In this document: one piece after another, positions 37,443-46,807 of the stretch
Numbering within the stretch: position 1 is the first letter of the stretch
Layout: every line of letters starts with the position of its first letter
NCBI GenBank assembly: GCA_035327565.1
Contig: DAOLDB010000001.1
Span: 124,001 to 188,000 of the forward strand
Length of the DNA: 64,000 nt
DNA from: JABDLO01 sp035327565
GTDB lineage: Bacteria; Bacteroidota; Bacteroidia; Chitinophagales; Saprospiraceae
Direction of reading: 5' to 3'
Notes under the pieces: generated by a model
Told to the model about the DNA's origin: nothing
Databases searched by the model: none
The model's input: only the letters and a program-made list of their open reading frames with translations
Position numbers and translations under genes: made by a program

Positions 37443-38582
37443 TTACTTTTTATTACATAGTTGAGCAAACAAATACATATACTTCTCCAAAATCACTTGT
37501 TGGTTATACTGTTCCTTAATTCTATTTACATTCATTTCAACTCTGTCTTTCCAAACTGAAGATCCGGATTTGCCTCTAATCAATGAACCTAAATCTTGAG
37601 ATGTACTAAAATAAAGAACTCCCTCCTGCGCGACCGACCGGTTGAAAATGTTATCGTGTGCAAGGATCCGGCAACGGCATGCCATTGCTTCCAATAGCGA
37701 CGGATTGGTTCCCCCAGCCGAATGACCATGAAAATACAAATCAGAGTAAAACCGCAATTGATTTAAAATCTTTTGGTCAAAAATGCTTCCGGCAAAACGG
37801 ATGCTATTGATAAATCTGAATTTTTTCCTTAAATACTTTCCATATGAGTTTTGTGTATTTCCGACAATTAATAGTAGCTTTTCAGAATGAGATTGGATAA
37901 AACCCTCAATGATCATTTCAATGTGATTATCAGGTTGCATCCTTGCTATAATCAGGTAATATGATTTCTCTACCAAATCGAATTCCTTGAGCACTTCTGG
38001 ATCCGGGTGAATAAACTCATTAGCACAATAAGTGATAAAGCTCACCGGTGTATTATATTCACTCTCCAGATATGCACAAATGGGCAAAGCATCTCCAATG
38101 AGATGATCGCTCCTGTTAGCTACTTTTTTTTCAGAGTATCTGAGAAACGTTTTTAGAATTCCTTTGTATTTCGATCGCTTCCACTCCAATCCATCCATGT
38201 TACTGACAATCACTGGCGTTGTGGGTAGAAAAAATTGCCAGATGCCATTCGTAGTATAACCCATTTGGAGTATTATATCAAACCCTCTCTTTCTTGCATC
38301 CAAAATGCAAAATAAGTCATACAAAAGATGTCCTAATGAACCTAAACTTCTCTCATGATTCTTACAGCGGATCAAATGTACCCCTTCATAAGTACTTCCG
38401 GCTAAAGGATGATCATGAGAACAGTAAACGGAAAGTTCCAGTCCTTCCTTCACCAACGCTGGCGCTAAAAACTCAGTAAATTGTTCAAACCCACCATATC
38501 GGTTGGGTATGCCGCGGGTACCTATGATGGCAACTTTTTTTCCGAAAAGTTTTCCAAGATTTAGTCTGTGAAGATCTCTCAT
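37443..38582 (-). CDS. Glycosyltransferase, DUF1972/GT4-like
   Basis: The 379-residue protein has the DUF1972 N-terminal domain (VAIIGTRGIPNRYGGFEQFT at about residues 17-36) and a GT4-type C-terminal nucleotide-sugar domain. The latter contains GGTNPSLLEAMACRCRILA, with the E-x-x-x donor motif Glu. Such enzymes add rhamnose or other sugars to surface polysaccharides at the cytoplasmic face. The true start may be an internal codon just before KKVAIIG. It stands 78 nt upstream of the permease gene, without other polysaccharide genes nearby. Confidence 0.85.
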   Translation of the reverse strand: MRDLHRLNLGKLFGKKVAIIGTRGIPNRYGGFEQFTEFLAPALVKEGLELSVYCSHDHPLAGSTYEGVHLIRCKNHERSLGSLGHLLYDLFCILDARKRGFDIILQMGYTTNGIWQFFLPTTPVIVSNMDGLEWKRSKYKGILKTFLRYSEKKVANRSDHLIGDALPICAYLESEYNTPVSFITYCANEFIHPDPEVLKEFDLVEKSYYLIIARMQPDNHIEMIIEGFIQSHSEKLLLIVGNTQNSYGKYLRKKFRFINSIRFAGSIFDQKILNQLRFYSDLYFHGHSAGGTNPSLLEAMACRCRILAHDNIFNRSVAQEGVLYFSTSQDLGSLIRGKSGSSVWKDRVEMNVNRIKEQYNQQVILEKYMYLFAQLCNKK

Positions 38583-38893
38583 AATGCACCAATATCTGAC
38601 TTTTTTCTGCCATATTTGATTTTAAAATCTTTAATTTACATAACATAATGGTCTATGCATAAAATCAATTTCTATTCCATCCATGTCAAATCACATCAGG
38701 CATGGAATTCTTATTTGTGTGAAGTATGTAAGTTTATAAATTTGGTTTCAAAAGTGTCATATAACTTCAATAATGGATATGGAAATTAAATACTTTTATA
38801 TAATTTTATTCAAAGTGTTCATTTTCAAAAGAATCTGATATAAAGTTTGAAAATAATAGATGTTAAAAATATTCATAGATAAATAGAAAAATT
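38583..38893. other. AT-rich divergent intergenic region
   Basis: These 311 nt separate the glycosyltransferase and VOC genes, which are divergently oriented, and must hold both promoters. No convincing palindrome, RNA or small gene was found. Confidence 0.4.
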
Positions 38894-39277
38894 ATGGCAA
38901 AAAATCCTTTTACCTGGGTAGAAATTTATGTCAGTGACATGGCAAGAGCACAAAAGTTTTACGAAGAAGTATTACAAATCAAAATGGTAGAATTACCTCT
39001 TCCAGAAAGTGTGGAAGGAGTGGAGATGATGAGTTTTCCCTGGGATGATAAAGGACCGAATATCAGTGGGGCTTTGGTAAAATCATCCTTTATGTCTCCC
39101 GGAGCTGGTGGTTCAATGGTGTACTTTACATGCGATGATTGCGCTATTGAAATTTCCAGAGTAGAAAAAGCAGGAGGCAAAGTAGTACAGGAAAAATTTT
39201 CGATCGGTAATTATGGCTTTTGTGGATTTGGCACTGATACCGAAGGAAATATAATTGGATTTCATTCAATGCATTAA
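38894..39277 (+). CDS. VOC-family (glyoxalase/bleomycin-resistance-like) protein
   Basis: The 127-residue protein contains paired beta-alpha-beta-beta-beta modules: NPFTWVEIYVSDMARAQKFY at the start, and GFCGFGTDTEGNIIGFHSMH at the end with the C-terminal metal-ligand region. This subgroup is similar to PhnB/glyoxalase-like proteins whose substrate is usually unknown. It is monocistronic and separated from the sugar-acid dehydratase by 320 nt. Confidence 0.85.
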   Translation: MAKNPFTWVEIYVSDMARAQKFYEEVLQIKMVELPLPESVEGVEMMSFPWDDKGPNISGALVKSSFMSPGAGGSMVYFTCDDCAIEISRVEKAGGKVVQEKFSIGNYGFCGFGTDTEGNIIGFHSMH

Positions 39278-39597
39278 TCATATATTTTCTTGTTTCATTT
39301 TTAATAAAAATCTCCGTTCATCTTGCCGGAGGTAAAATCGCCTTCCTCAAATATGTAATTCCTGGATATATCATTATGCTTTCAAATTTGTATTTATTGA
39401 ATCTTGTTCCAATCATTTTAGTACTCAATTCAAGCATATTGAAACAAAATAAATATAGGAAATTTATATATTTATAGTGGTGTACTTTCCATATTATTTA
39501 CTTTCTTTATCACACTTATTATATACACTTAACTCACCAGATATTTTCCACAGATCAAAACAAACTTTTTATTATCAAACAAAAGAGCAGCAGATTA
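39278..39597. other. Intergenic region upstream of the dehydratase
   Basis: No gene is evident in these 320 nt. A short GC-richer hairpin (CTCCG-N10-CGGAG near 39312-39331) could weakly terminate the VOC transcript. An ATACACTTAA word at 39523-39532 recurs before the GH51 gene. Confidence 0.35.
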
Positions 39598-41313
39598 ATG
39601 AAAAAAAAACTCAGAAGTTCAAACTGGTTTGGGAAAAATGACAAAATGGGATTTGTACACAGGTCATGGCTTCGCAATCAGGGCTATCCTGATGACTATT
39701 TCAGTGGAAAGCCGGTCATTGGCATATGCAATACTTGGAGTGAATTAACTCCGTGTAACGGGCATTTGAGAGATTTTGCAGAAGTAGTAAAAAGAGGAGT
39801 GGTCGAAGCCGGTGGATTTCCACTGGAGTTTCCTGTGACTTCTTTAGGCGAAACTCTAATGAGACCCACCACCATGTTGTTCAGGAATCTCGCCAGCATG
39901 GATGTGGAAGAAAGCATTCGTGCCAATCCGATTGATGGGGTTGTATTACTCACAGGGTGTGATAAAACTACTCCATCGACCATCATGGGTGCATCCAGTG
40001 TCGATTTGCCTACCATTGTTGTCCCTGGCGGTCCGATGCTCAATGGGAGATTTAAGGGGGAATGCATAGGAAGTGGCTCTTTCACCTGGATGATAAAGGA
40101 GAAAACACTGGTGGATAATTACACGCCAGAGGATACGTATGAAGCTGAACTTGGCAGTGCACGAAGCAACGGACATTGTATGACCATGGGTACAGCATCT
40201 ACCATGGCATGCATGACGGAATCGTTGGGTCTTACATTGCCAGGAGCTGCCGCTATTCCTGCAGTTGACTCAAGAAAAAAAATGCTGGCACAATTGTCAG
40301 GCAGAAGGATAGTGGAAATGGTACGGGAAGAACTTACCCTTTCAAAAATCATTACCAGAAAATCTCTTGAAAATGCCATAATTGTCAATTCAGCAATAGG
40401 CGGTTCAACCAATTTTATAATTCATCTTCTCGCTATTGCAGGGAGAATAGGTGTGGACTTAAATCTCAAAGATTTTGATGATGTTGGCAGTAAGATTCCA
40501 TTATTACTAAATTTAAAGCCATCTGGTCAATATCTGATGGAGGACTTTTTTTATGCAGGAGGCCTTCCTGTCATTATTAATGAACTGAAAGATTACCTGC
40601 ATAATGATGCCATGACCGTTAATGGTAAAACCATTGGTTTCAACAATAACAATCCCACTTGCTATAACCGGGAAGTTATCACCCCCATTGATCAACCATT
40701 GAAGAAAGAAAGTGGAATTGCCGTACTCACCGGGAACTTATGTGAAGACGGGGCTGTGATAAAACCATCAGCAGCCAGTCCACATTTGATGAAACATAAA
40801 GGCAAAGCTATTGTATTTTCCTCTATAGAAGATTATCATTCCAGAATAGATGATCCTAACCTGAAGATTGATAAAGATTCTGTCATTGTTCTACAAGGAG
40901 TAGGTCCTGTAGGGTATCCTGGGATGCCAGAGGTAGGCAATGTTGATTTGCCAGAAAAATTGTTGCATGAAGGGGTAAAAGACATGGTTAGGATTTCTGA
41001 TGGTCGAATGAGTGGCACTGCGGGAGGTACGGTTATATTACATGTTTCACCAGAATCATCCATCGGAGGTGCCCTGGCTCTCGTAAAAGATGGTGATACA
41101 ATTGAATTAGATGTACCTAACCGGAAACTGCAATTGCACATTTCAGACGAAGAATTACAATGGAGAAAAAGCAACTGGATTCCACCTGAACCCGCAACTA
41201 CTCGCGGTTATGTGAAAATCTATATTGATCATGTTCAACAGGCCCATTTGGGTGCTGATATGGATTTTTTAAAAGGAAAATCAGGAAGTGAAGTTTCGAG
41301 GGATTTGCATTAG
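39598..41313 (+). CDS. IlvD/Edd-family sugar-acid dehydratase (L-arabinonate dehydratase-like)
   Basis: The 571-residue enzyme fits the aldonate branch of the IlvD/Edd family. Iron-sulfur cysteines are Cys53 (SELTPCNGHLR), Cys121 (LLTGCDKTTPS) and Cys194 (ARSNGHCMTMGTA). GPMLNGRFKG and PGMPEVGN are further signatures. Wording such as ICNTWSELTPCN and FRNLASMDVEESIRANPIDG is that of pentonate dehydratases rather than branched-chain DHAD. The reaction would remove water from an aldonate to give a 2-keto-3-deoxy acid. The neighbouring FAH-family enzyme and arabinofuranosidase support an arabinose/xylose role. Confidence 0.88.
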   Translation: MKKKLRSSNWFGKNDKMGFVHRSWLRNQGYPDDYFSGKPVIGICNTWSELTPCNGHLRDFAEVVKRGVVEAGGFPLEFPVTSLGETLMRPTTMLFRNLASMDVEESIRANPIDGVVLLTGCDKTTPSTIMGASSVDLPTIVVPGGPMLNGRFKGECIGSGSFTWMIKEKTLVDNYTPEDTYEAELGSARSNGHCMTMGTASTMACMTESLGLTLPGAAAIPAVDSRKKMLAQLSGRRIVEMVREELTLSKIITRKSLENAIIVNSAIGGSTNFIIHLLAIAGRIGVDLNLKDFDDVGSKIPLLLNLKPSGQYLMEDFFYAGGLPVIINELKDYLHNDAMTVNGKTIGFNNNNPTCYNREVITPIDQPLKKESGIAVLTGNLCEDGAVIKPSAASPHLMKHKGKAIVFSSIEDYHSRIDDPNLKIDKDSVIVLQGVGPVGYPGMPEVGNVDLPEKLLHEGVKDMVRISDGRMSGTAGGTVILHVSPESSIGGALALVKDGDTIELDVPNRKLQLHISDEELQWRKSNWIPPEPATTRGYVKIYIDHVQQAHLGADMDFLKGKSGSEVSRDLH

Positions 41314-41432
41314 TATGATTGAAAGTCAAATGAGCATTACCTTAAAAGATTATAATTATCGTCAAATCAAATGTCTATAACCGTATTGAAAATGATTTTT
41401 AAAATTTATTCTTACAAAATATCTACAATTCG

Positions 41433-42266
41433 ATGAAGATTTATCATACTACCCAAGGTATCATCCTGGAATTTAATGGAATTTTTTACGACAGCGGACA
41501 AACCACTTGGGATTTGTTTATTAATGATGATGAAATTTTAGAAAAATGCCGGGCTGGAATACATTCAGCCCAATTTAAAATTACAGAACAGCCAGATATT
41601 CATAGCTTCCTTCCTCCCATTCAAAGTCAGGAATTATGGGCATGTGGTGTAACCTATCTGAAAAGCAAAGAAGGTAGACAGGAAGAAGCAAAAAACGCAG
41701 GGGGTGGGGACTTTTACACCAAAGTATATGATGCTGAAAGACCGGAAGTGTTTTTTAAAGCCAATCCCAACCGGATAGTCGGGCATGGAGGTAATGTCAG
41801 AATCAGAAAAGACTCCTCATGGGATGTGCCGGAACCAGAACTCACCCTCGTAGTAACTTCCTCAGGAAAAATAATTGGGTATACCATCGGAAATGATATG
41901 AGTAGCCGGAGTATCGAAGGAGAAAATCCACTATATCTTCCCCAAGCTAAGACCTATGATGGATGTGCTTCTGTTGGACCATGTGTGTTGCTCAATGAAT
42001 CAGGTATTGACCCCGGCACTAAAATACATATGCAAATTCTCAGACTAAATGATATGATTGTGGATGGAACATTTTCATTATCACAAATGAAGCGATCTTT
42101 AAAAGAGCTGGTTTCTTTTATATATCGCGAATGTACTTTCCCATATGGGAGTCTGATTATGACGGGCACCGGATATGTGCCGGATCATTCTTTCACCTTA
42201 ATATCCAAAGACGAAATCCGTATTTCTATAGAGGGCATTGGTACATTGATTAATTATGTGGAATAA
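41433..42266 (+). CDS. FAH-family enzyme, candidate 2-keto-3-deoxy-pentonate dehydratase
   Basis: The 277-residue protein has the fumarylacetoacetate hydrolase fold, with metal ligands in EVFFKANPNR, SWDVPEPELTLVV (Glu-x-Glu) and YTIGNDMSSRSIEGENPL. A typical Asp occurs in TIGNDMSS. FAH-fold enzymes in pentose oxidation dehydrate 2-keto-3-deoxy-pentonate to 2-oxoglutarate semialdehyde. The position directly after a pentonate dehydratase makes this the likely role. Other FAH activities, such as acylpyruvate hydrolysis, remain possible. It lies 119 nt after the dehydratase and 223 nt before the GH51 gene. Confidence 0.82.
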   Translation: MKIYHTTQGIILEFNGIFYDSGQTTWDLFINDDEILEKCRAGIHSAQFKITEQPDIHSFLPPIQSQELWACGVTYLKSKEGRQEEAKNAGGGDFYTKVYDAERPEVFFKANPNRIVGHGGNVRIRKDSSWDVPEPELTLVVTSSGKIIGYTIGNDMSSRSIEGENPLYLPQAKTYDGCASVGPCVLLNESGIDPGTKIHMQILRLNDMIVDGTFSLSQMKRSLKELVSFIYRECTFPYGSLIMTGTGYVPDHSFTLISKDEIRISIEGIGTLINYVE

Positions 42267-42489
42267 TAAAGTGTCTGCCTCTGTTGAAGTTTATACCTTA
42301 TGGATAATGAATAGTAATTACAATTTGTTGATATATATTTTTATAATGGTCAAATTTTTAACTATAAAATTGAAGTATTCAAATTAATACATAATCTACA
42401 TACACTTAAAAGCATATAAAACAGCATTTTAAAAATCTGCAATTATTGAACTATATTTACTAATCATTCATTCAATCATTCCTTTTAAA

Positions 42490-44031
42490 ATGAATAAATT
42501 ATTAAATTTTCTGGTTTTGTGTCTTCTTTTAAATGTGGGACAGACACAAACTAAAATTGTATTACATCCTGATCGCGCTGAGACAAAAATCAGCAAACAC
42601 ATTTATGGTCATTTTGCCGAACATTTGGGAAGATGTATCTATGATGGATTTTATGTGGGTGAAAATAATCATGCCATTCCGAATAAAGAGGGAGTAAGGC
42701 TGGATGTAATCGAAGCTTTGAAAGCGCTCAGGATTCCCAATCTTCGTTGGCCAGGAGGATGCTTTGCGGATATTTATCATTGGAAAGATGGAATCGGCCC
42801 AAAAAATCAAAGAAGGCATATTTCCAATTTATCCTGGGGGAATATTAGAGAAGACAATAGTTTTGGAACACATGAGTTTCTCAATCTATGCGAATGGTTA
42901 GAAGCCGAACCCTACCTGGCTGTCAATATGAACTCCGGTACTGTTCAGGAAGCAATGGAGTGGGTGCAATATGTTAATCACCCTAATGGCTCGAGTGCCC
43001 TGACCGATTTAAGAGCAAATAACGGAAGAGAAGAACCATGGAACGTCACTTACTGGGGTATTGGCAATGAGTCTTGGGATTGTGGTGGTCATATGACAGT
43101 GGATCACTATATTAATTTATACAGACAGTATGCTACCGCCATGACCAGCTATAGTAATACTGAAGGATTATACCGTATCGCAGTTGGACCCGGAAGTCCG
43201 GATTATGCTTGGACTGAATCACTGATGAAAAATATACCCGCCCGACGCATTGAAGGTATTTCTATCCATCATTATTCAGTGTTCAATTGGAGAGAAAAAG
43301 GATCTTCAACCGGTTTTTCTGAAGAAGAATACTTAAAAACCATGCTTCAGGCCTGGAGAATTGATGAATTCCTTAGAAGAAATATGGATATAATGGATAA
43401 ATATGACCCTCAAAAAAGGATCGCCCTTATTGTCGATGAATGGGGAGGATGGTATGATACTGATCCGGAAGGCAATGGCATGCTTTATCAACAAAATACC
43501 ATAAGGGATGCAATGATTGCCGGTCTTACACTCAATATTTTCAATAATTACGCGGAAAGAGTAAAAATGGCAAACCTTGCTCAAACTGTAAATGTATTGC
43601 AAGCTGTTATTCTGACGAAAGGAAATCAAATGTTGCTTACCCCTACTTACCATGTTATGGAAATGTATAAGGTACATCAGAATGCTACCTTGGTACCTTC
43701 GAGAATAATAACCAATGATATATTCAGTGGTACTGAGCGAATACCGTCGATTTCTGTATCTGCTTCTACAGATGATGCAGGCACAATGCATATCTCTCTT
43801 ACCAATATTGATCATATCAATGGACAAGAGGTAGAAATCAGTATTCCCGGATTCCAGGTAAATGCTCATGAGGGAAGGATTCTTTCTTCCTATACAATAC
43901 AGGATCACAATACATTTGAAGAACCTAACAAAATAAAGCCCAAATCTTTTAATCAATATCAGATCCAGGGTAATAGTTTGAAAGTCATTATGCCTCCGGC
44001 TTCTGTAGTTGTTCTTGCTTTAAAAAAATAA
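42490..44031 (+). CDS. Alpha-L-arabinofuranosidase, GH51
   Basis: The 513-residue protein has a signal peptide (LNFLVLCLLLNVGQTQ) and a GH51 catalytic domain. The acid/base is Glu194 in WGIGNESWDCGG and the nucleophile is Glu317 in IVDEWGGWYD. HIYGHFAEHLGRCIYDGFYV and LRWPGGCFADIYHW are strong family signatures. A small beta domain completes it. It removes terminal arabinofuranose from arabinoxylan or arabinan in the periplasm or outside, supplying pentose to the neighbouring sugar-acid enzymes. It converges on the anti-sigma gene with only 4 nt between stops. Confidence 0.93.
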   Translation: MNKLLNFLVLCLLLNVGQTQTKIVLHPDRAETKISKHIYGHFAEHLGRCIYDGFYVGENNHAIPNKEGVRLDVIEALKALRIPNLRWPGGCFADIYHWKDGIGPKNQRRHISNLSWGNIREDNSFGTHEFLNLCEWLEAEPYLAVNMNSGTVQEAMEWVQYVNHPNGSSALTDLRANNGREEPWNVTYWGIGNESWDCGGHMTVDHYINLYRQYATAMTSYSNTEGLYRIAVGPGSPDYAWTESLMKNIPARRIEGISIHHYSVFNWREKGSSTGFSEEEYLKTMLQAWRIDEFLRRNMDIMDKYDPQKRIALIVDEWGGWYDTDPEGNGMLYQQNTIRDAMIAGLTLNIFNNYAERVKMANLAQTVNVLQAVILTKGNQMLLTPTYHVMEMYKVHQNATLVPSRIITNDIFSGTERIPSISVSASTDDAGTMHISLTNIDHINGQEVEISIPGFQVNAHEGRILSSYTIQDHNTFEEPNKIKPKSFNQYQIQGNSLKVIMPPASVVVLALKK

Positions 44032-44035
44032 AAGG

Positions 44036-44830
44036 TCACTCAATTGTACCCATCATAACCACCTGGGATGGTGTTCCATCTCTACTGCCTCCCTTGGGCT
44101 CAATAGATATGGCAAAAGCTATTGTATTATCAAAATATTCAATAAAACCAGGTTCTTCAAGGTAGCTGTTAAAACTGAATATATTCAATGCTACAGGATT
44201 TTCATTTCCTTCTACTATAACCCATAATTGATAATCCTGATCGTCTGTGAGCGGAGGCACTTGCAAATTACCAATCATGGCACGTCGCATTTCGGGATTA
44301 TTGAACACAACGGCATGTACATGGGTAAGATGAGTGTCTAATGCTTTCAATTCCACTTTTTGAGTTGAAGTATGATAGAGTAATGCCATTTGAGCCTGAA
44401 TCCTTCCCATTCTTTCTGTATTTTCTTCACATTCAAGCCATTGGACCTGCATTTTGGTTGAGTTTTCATGAAGAGTTTTCATTTTATCCTTTTCCAGCAA
44501 ATACAGAATAAGTAAAATCCCCCCTGCAATAATAAGGGTAGATAGCGTCCACCATACGATTTTATCTGAAATTAATGCCGATGAAGAATTAGTTGAAGAT
44601 TCATCCAAATCCTCAACAACCCGCTGAACACGGACCTTCATCCATTCAGGAGGTTCAACAGACTCTGATCTGGCCATTCTCTCAAGACTTAATTCTATAG
44701 CCAATTTCTCCTCCACCACTTCCGGATGGCGTTTTAGCATATTCTCAACAAACTTCGATTCTTCAGGAGTACATTGCTGTAAAATATAGGATTCCAATAA
44801 TCCGGATTCTAAAAAATTTTTTAAGTCCAT
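44036..44830 (-). CDS. Anti-sigma factor, RskA-like
   Basis: The 264-residue protein has an N-terminal cytoplasmic anti-sigma region (residues 1-85), a transmembrane helix (IVWWTLSTLIIAGGILLILYLL, about 90-111) and a C-terminal extracytoplasmic RskA domain with VPPLTDDQDYQLWVIVEG and VALNIFSF. It should hold the neighbouring ECF sigma factor at the membrane until a signal triggers release. The gene follows the sigma gene by 108 nt on the same strand. Confidence 0.88.
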   Translation of the reverse strand: MDLKNFLESGLLESYILQQCTPEESKFVENMLKRHPEVVEEKLAIELSLERMARSESVEPPEWMKVRVQRVVEDLDESSTNSSSALISDKIVWWTLSTLIIAGGILLILYLLEKDKMKTLHENSTKMQVQWLECEENTERMGRIQAQMALLYHTSTQKVELKALDTHLTHVHAVVFNNPEMRRAMIGNLQVPPLTDDQDYQLWVIVEGNENPVALNIFSFNSYLEEPGFIEYFDNTIAFAISIEPKGGSRDGTPSQVVMMGTIE

Positions 44831-44938
44831 TGTTTACATTAAAAATAATTTCAATTTTACCGGCATACAGACCAGTAATTCAAAAAGTTTTGGAACCTGA
44901 AGAACAACTGGATTCGATGGTGCTATTTTACTTAAATA

Positions 44939-45457
44939 TTAATCATTAAATTTTGATCTTAATTCCTTAATGGCATGTCTCAACCTTGTTTTCACTGTTC
45001 CTATAGGGATATCCAATTCCTTTTCAATTTCTCTTTGAGTATATCCTTCAAAATATATTTTTTCAATAAGTGTTCTATACTTATCTTCGAGATGATCAAC
45101 CAATTGTCTTAAGCCTACCTGTTCAGGACTGATGGCATTTCTGCTTTGTAAAGATACGAGGGTATCCAGATCATTGGTTTTTTTGAAATATTTATAATGC
45201 GTTGAACGGGTAGCATCAATGGCTGTATTTCTTGCAATATTCACCATCCACGTAAAAAGCCGCCCTCTACTCTTATCGAATTTATCACTATTCTTCCACA
45301 CTTTAATAAAGGTATCCTGCAACACCTGCTCAGCTAATTCATTTGACTGGACAATTTTCAGTATTACACCAAAAAGAGCTGCTGCATAATTGTCGTACAA
45401 TAAGCTGATTGCAATACTGTTTCGCGCTTCAAGTAAAGAAATAATTTTTTCTTCCAT
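44939..45457 (-). CDS. ECF RNA polymerase sigma factor (SigK-like)
   Basis: The 172-residue protein contains sigma region 2 (ELAEQVLQDTFIKVWKNSDKF, then RLFTWMVNIARNTAID) and region 4 (FEGYTQREIEKELDIPIGTVKTRLRHAI, the -35-binding helix-turn-helix). Length and order are typical of ECF factors. With the RskA-like anti-sigma factor downstream it forms a membrane-signalled transcription switch. The regulon is unknown. Confidence 0.9.
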   Translation of the reverse strand: MEEKIISLLEARNSIAISLLYDNYAAALFGVILKIVQSNELAEQVLQDTFIKVWKNSDKFDKSRGRLFTWMVNIARNTAIDATRSTHYKYFKKTNDLDTLVSLQSRNAISPEQVGLRQLVDHLEDKYRTLIEKIYFEGYTQREIEKELDIPIGTVKTRLRHAIKELRSKFND

Positions 45458-45670
45458 TAATAAGCAGGATCATTTATATACTTGTATTTTGAACTACCCT
45501 TACAAATATAGGTGATTCAGAATAGAATTGTCCCACCTTTTCACTGCAAACTCAAAATAATCAAGACAATCAAAGAAATAAATTACTTAACCCATTTAAT
45601 AAAAACAAATCAAGGATGTATAGCATTATTCCAATGTGTTTTCATGTGTGTATGTGCTTACACTAAACAA

Positions 45671-45700
45671 CAATACCGGTTTCATATGAAACCGGTATTG
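45671..45700 (-). terminator. Perfect 30-nt palindrome, probable terminator
   Basis: Positions 45671-45700 form an uninterrupted palindrome with 15-nt arms, CAATACCGG...CCGGTATTG, centred on CATATG. It lies 37 nt downstream of the GLPGLI gene stop on that gene's strand, followed by a weak TTGTTT run. It is probably an intrinsic terminator, which could also act as a bidirectional stop before the sigma gene's upstream region. Confidence 0.6.
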
Positions 45701-45737
45701 CTCACTTAACATCAATCATTTTTAGATTCCATTGGTT

Positions 45738-46496
45738 TTATTCATTCCTGATCACCCTGAATGTGCCTCCACTGCCACTGACCCCTCTGGATTCCATCAT
45801 GGACTCCATTTCCTTTCTAAATTCTTCTTCCGAAAGCCGTTTGCCTTCCTCTGGCTCTTTGAGCATTTTAGGTTTGATTTTCATTCTATCCACTTCAACT
45901 GCGGTATACACCCTCTCTCCCTGATTATAATCCAGATGTAAAATAGCCCCGGGCAATCCACGAAAACCATCGGGCCCGACTGATACAGGGATTTCAGGTG
46001 AAAACCATGCTTCAACCAGTATATCATTTTCATCATTCCTGTATGTCGCTTTCTGACAATTCTTACCGGCAATCTTTTTTGCTTCATTGGACAATACCCA
46101 GGGAAAGGTTTTGCCTGAGCTTTCTATCAGGTATTGCTTTTCAAAAACCCCTCTTTGCTCAACTTTCCTGTCATTCACTAAATCATGGTAAATATTATTT
46201 CCTGAATTGGAACTCTTCATCACCATTCCTCCTGCAGCAGTTGTTGTAACGGTTTGTGACTGATCGGTCGACGCCCTCATCAGAGAAGCTTCCCGGTTAA
46301 ATATTAATTCCTTGGCCTCTTTCCGGAATTCCGGAATTTGAATCTTCATCCCCTCCATTTCTGCCGGAAGGTTTCTGTGCATGTTATAAGTTAATTCATA
46401 GTAAATCATTCCCTCAGTCATTTGCCCAAAAATAAAAATAGGAACGATCAGAGGAATCAAAAGAAAAAAACAAATCCAATTTCTCATATCAATCAT
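45738..46496 (-). CDS. GLPGLI-family protein
   Basis: The 252-residue exported protein has a signal peptide (ICFFLLIPLIVPIFIFGQ) and the signature segment FRGLPGAILHLDYNQGERVY, the GLPGLI motif of this Bacteroidota-restricted family. The pattern KKIAGKNCQKATYR before it is also typical. The function of the family is unknown. Members are often near outer-membrane beta-barrel genes, as here. Three GTTAAY boxes lie 77-113 nt upstream, matching those of the beta-barrel gene. Confidence 0.88.
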   Translation of the reverse strand: MIDMRNWICFFLLIPLIVPIFIFGQMTEGMIYYELTYNMHRNLPAEMEGMKIQIPEFRKEAKELIFNREASLMRASTDQSQTVTTTAAGGMVMKSSNSGNNIYHDLVNDRKVEQRGVFEKQYLIESSGKTFPWVLSNEAKKIAGKNCQKATYRNDENDILVEAWFSPEIPVSVGPDGFRGLPGAILHLDYNQGERVYTAVEVDRMKIKPKMLKEPEEGKRLSEEEFRKEMESMMESRGVSGSGGTFRVIRNE

Positions 46497-46572
46497 CTTT
46501 AAGTGATGGAATAATTTTTTAATATACTATTCATTATCACTACAAAATTATGGCATCCTCTCTTGTCAACAG

Positions 46573-46609
46573 GTTAACACACATTCAATTAAAGTTAATT
46601 AAGGTTAAT
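46573..46609 (-). promoter_or_regulatory. Triple GTTAAY box cluster, GLPGLI side
   Basis: GTTAAC at 46573-46578, GTTAAT at 46594-46599 and GTTAAT at 46604-46609 give offsets of 0, 21 and 31 nt, close to two and three helical turns. This direct-repeat geometry is typical of OmpR-family response-regulator sites. It lies 77 nt upstream of the GLPGLI start and about 200 nt before the kinase gene. The same arrangement occurs at 51868-51904. Confidence 0.6.
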
Positions 46610-46807
46610 AAAATCCATTTTTCCCTTTCTTTACTCTTAACTTTGCTGTGTAAAATCATTGAATTCCTTTTCAATTCAAATTGATGTGCAGCAATTTCAC
46701 TTTCATTATTAAATTAATCGCTGTTACAAAGCAAAGTATGCTATGTAAAAGCTAATGAATCTACTTAAAATAATTTATTTACAATTTTTGGCAATTCAAA
46801 GAATCCG

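Noticed and set aside
39598..41313. Dihydroxy-acid dehydratase of branched-chain amino acid synthesis
   Set aside because: Motif wording and the sugar-related neighbours match the aldonate dehydratase branch; no other ilv genes are present.
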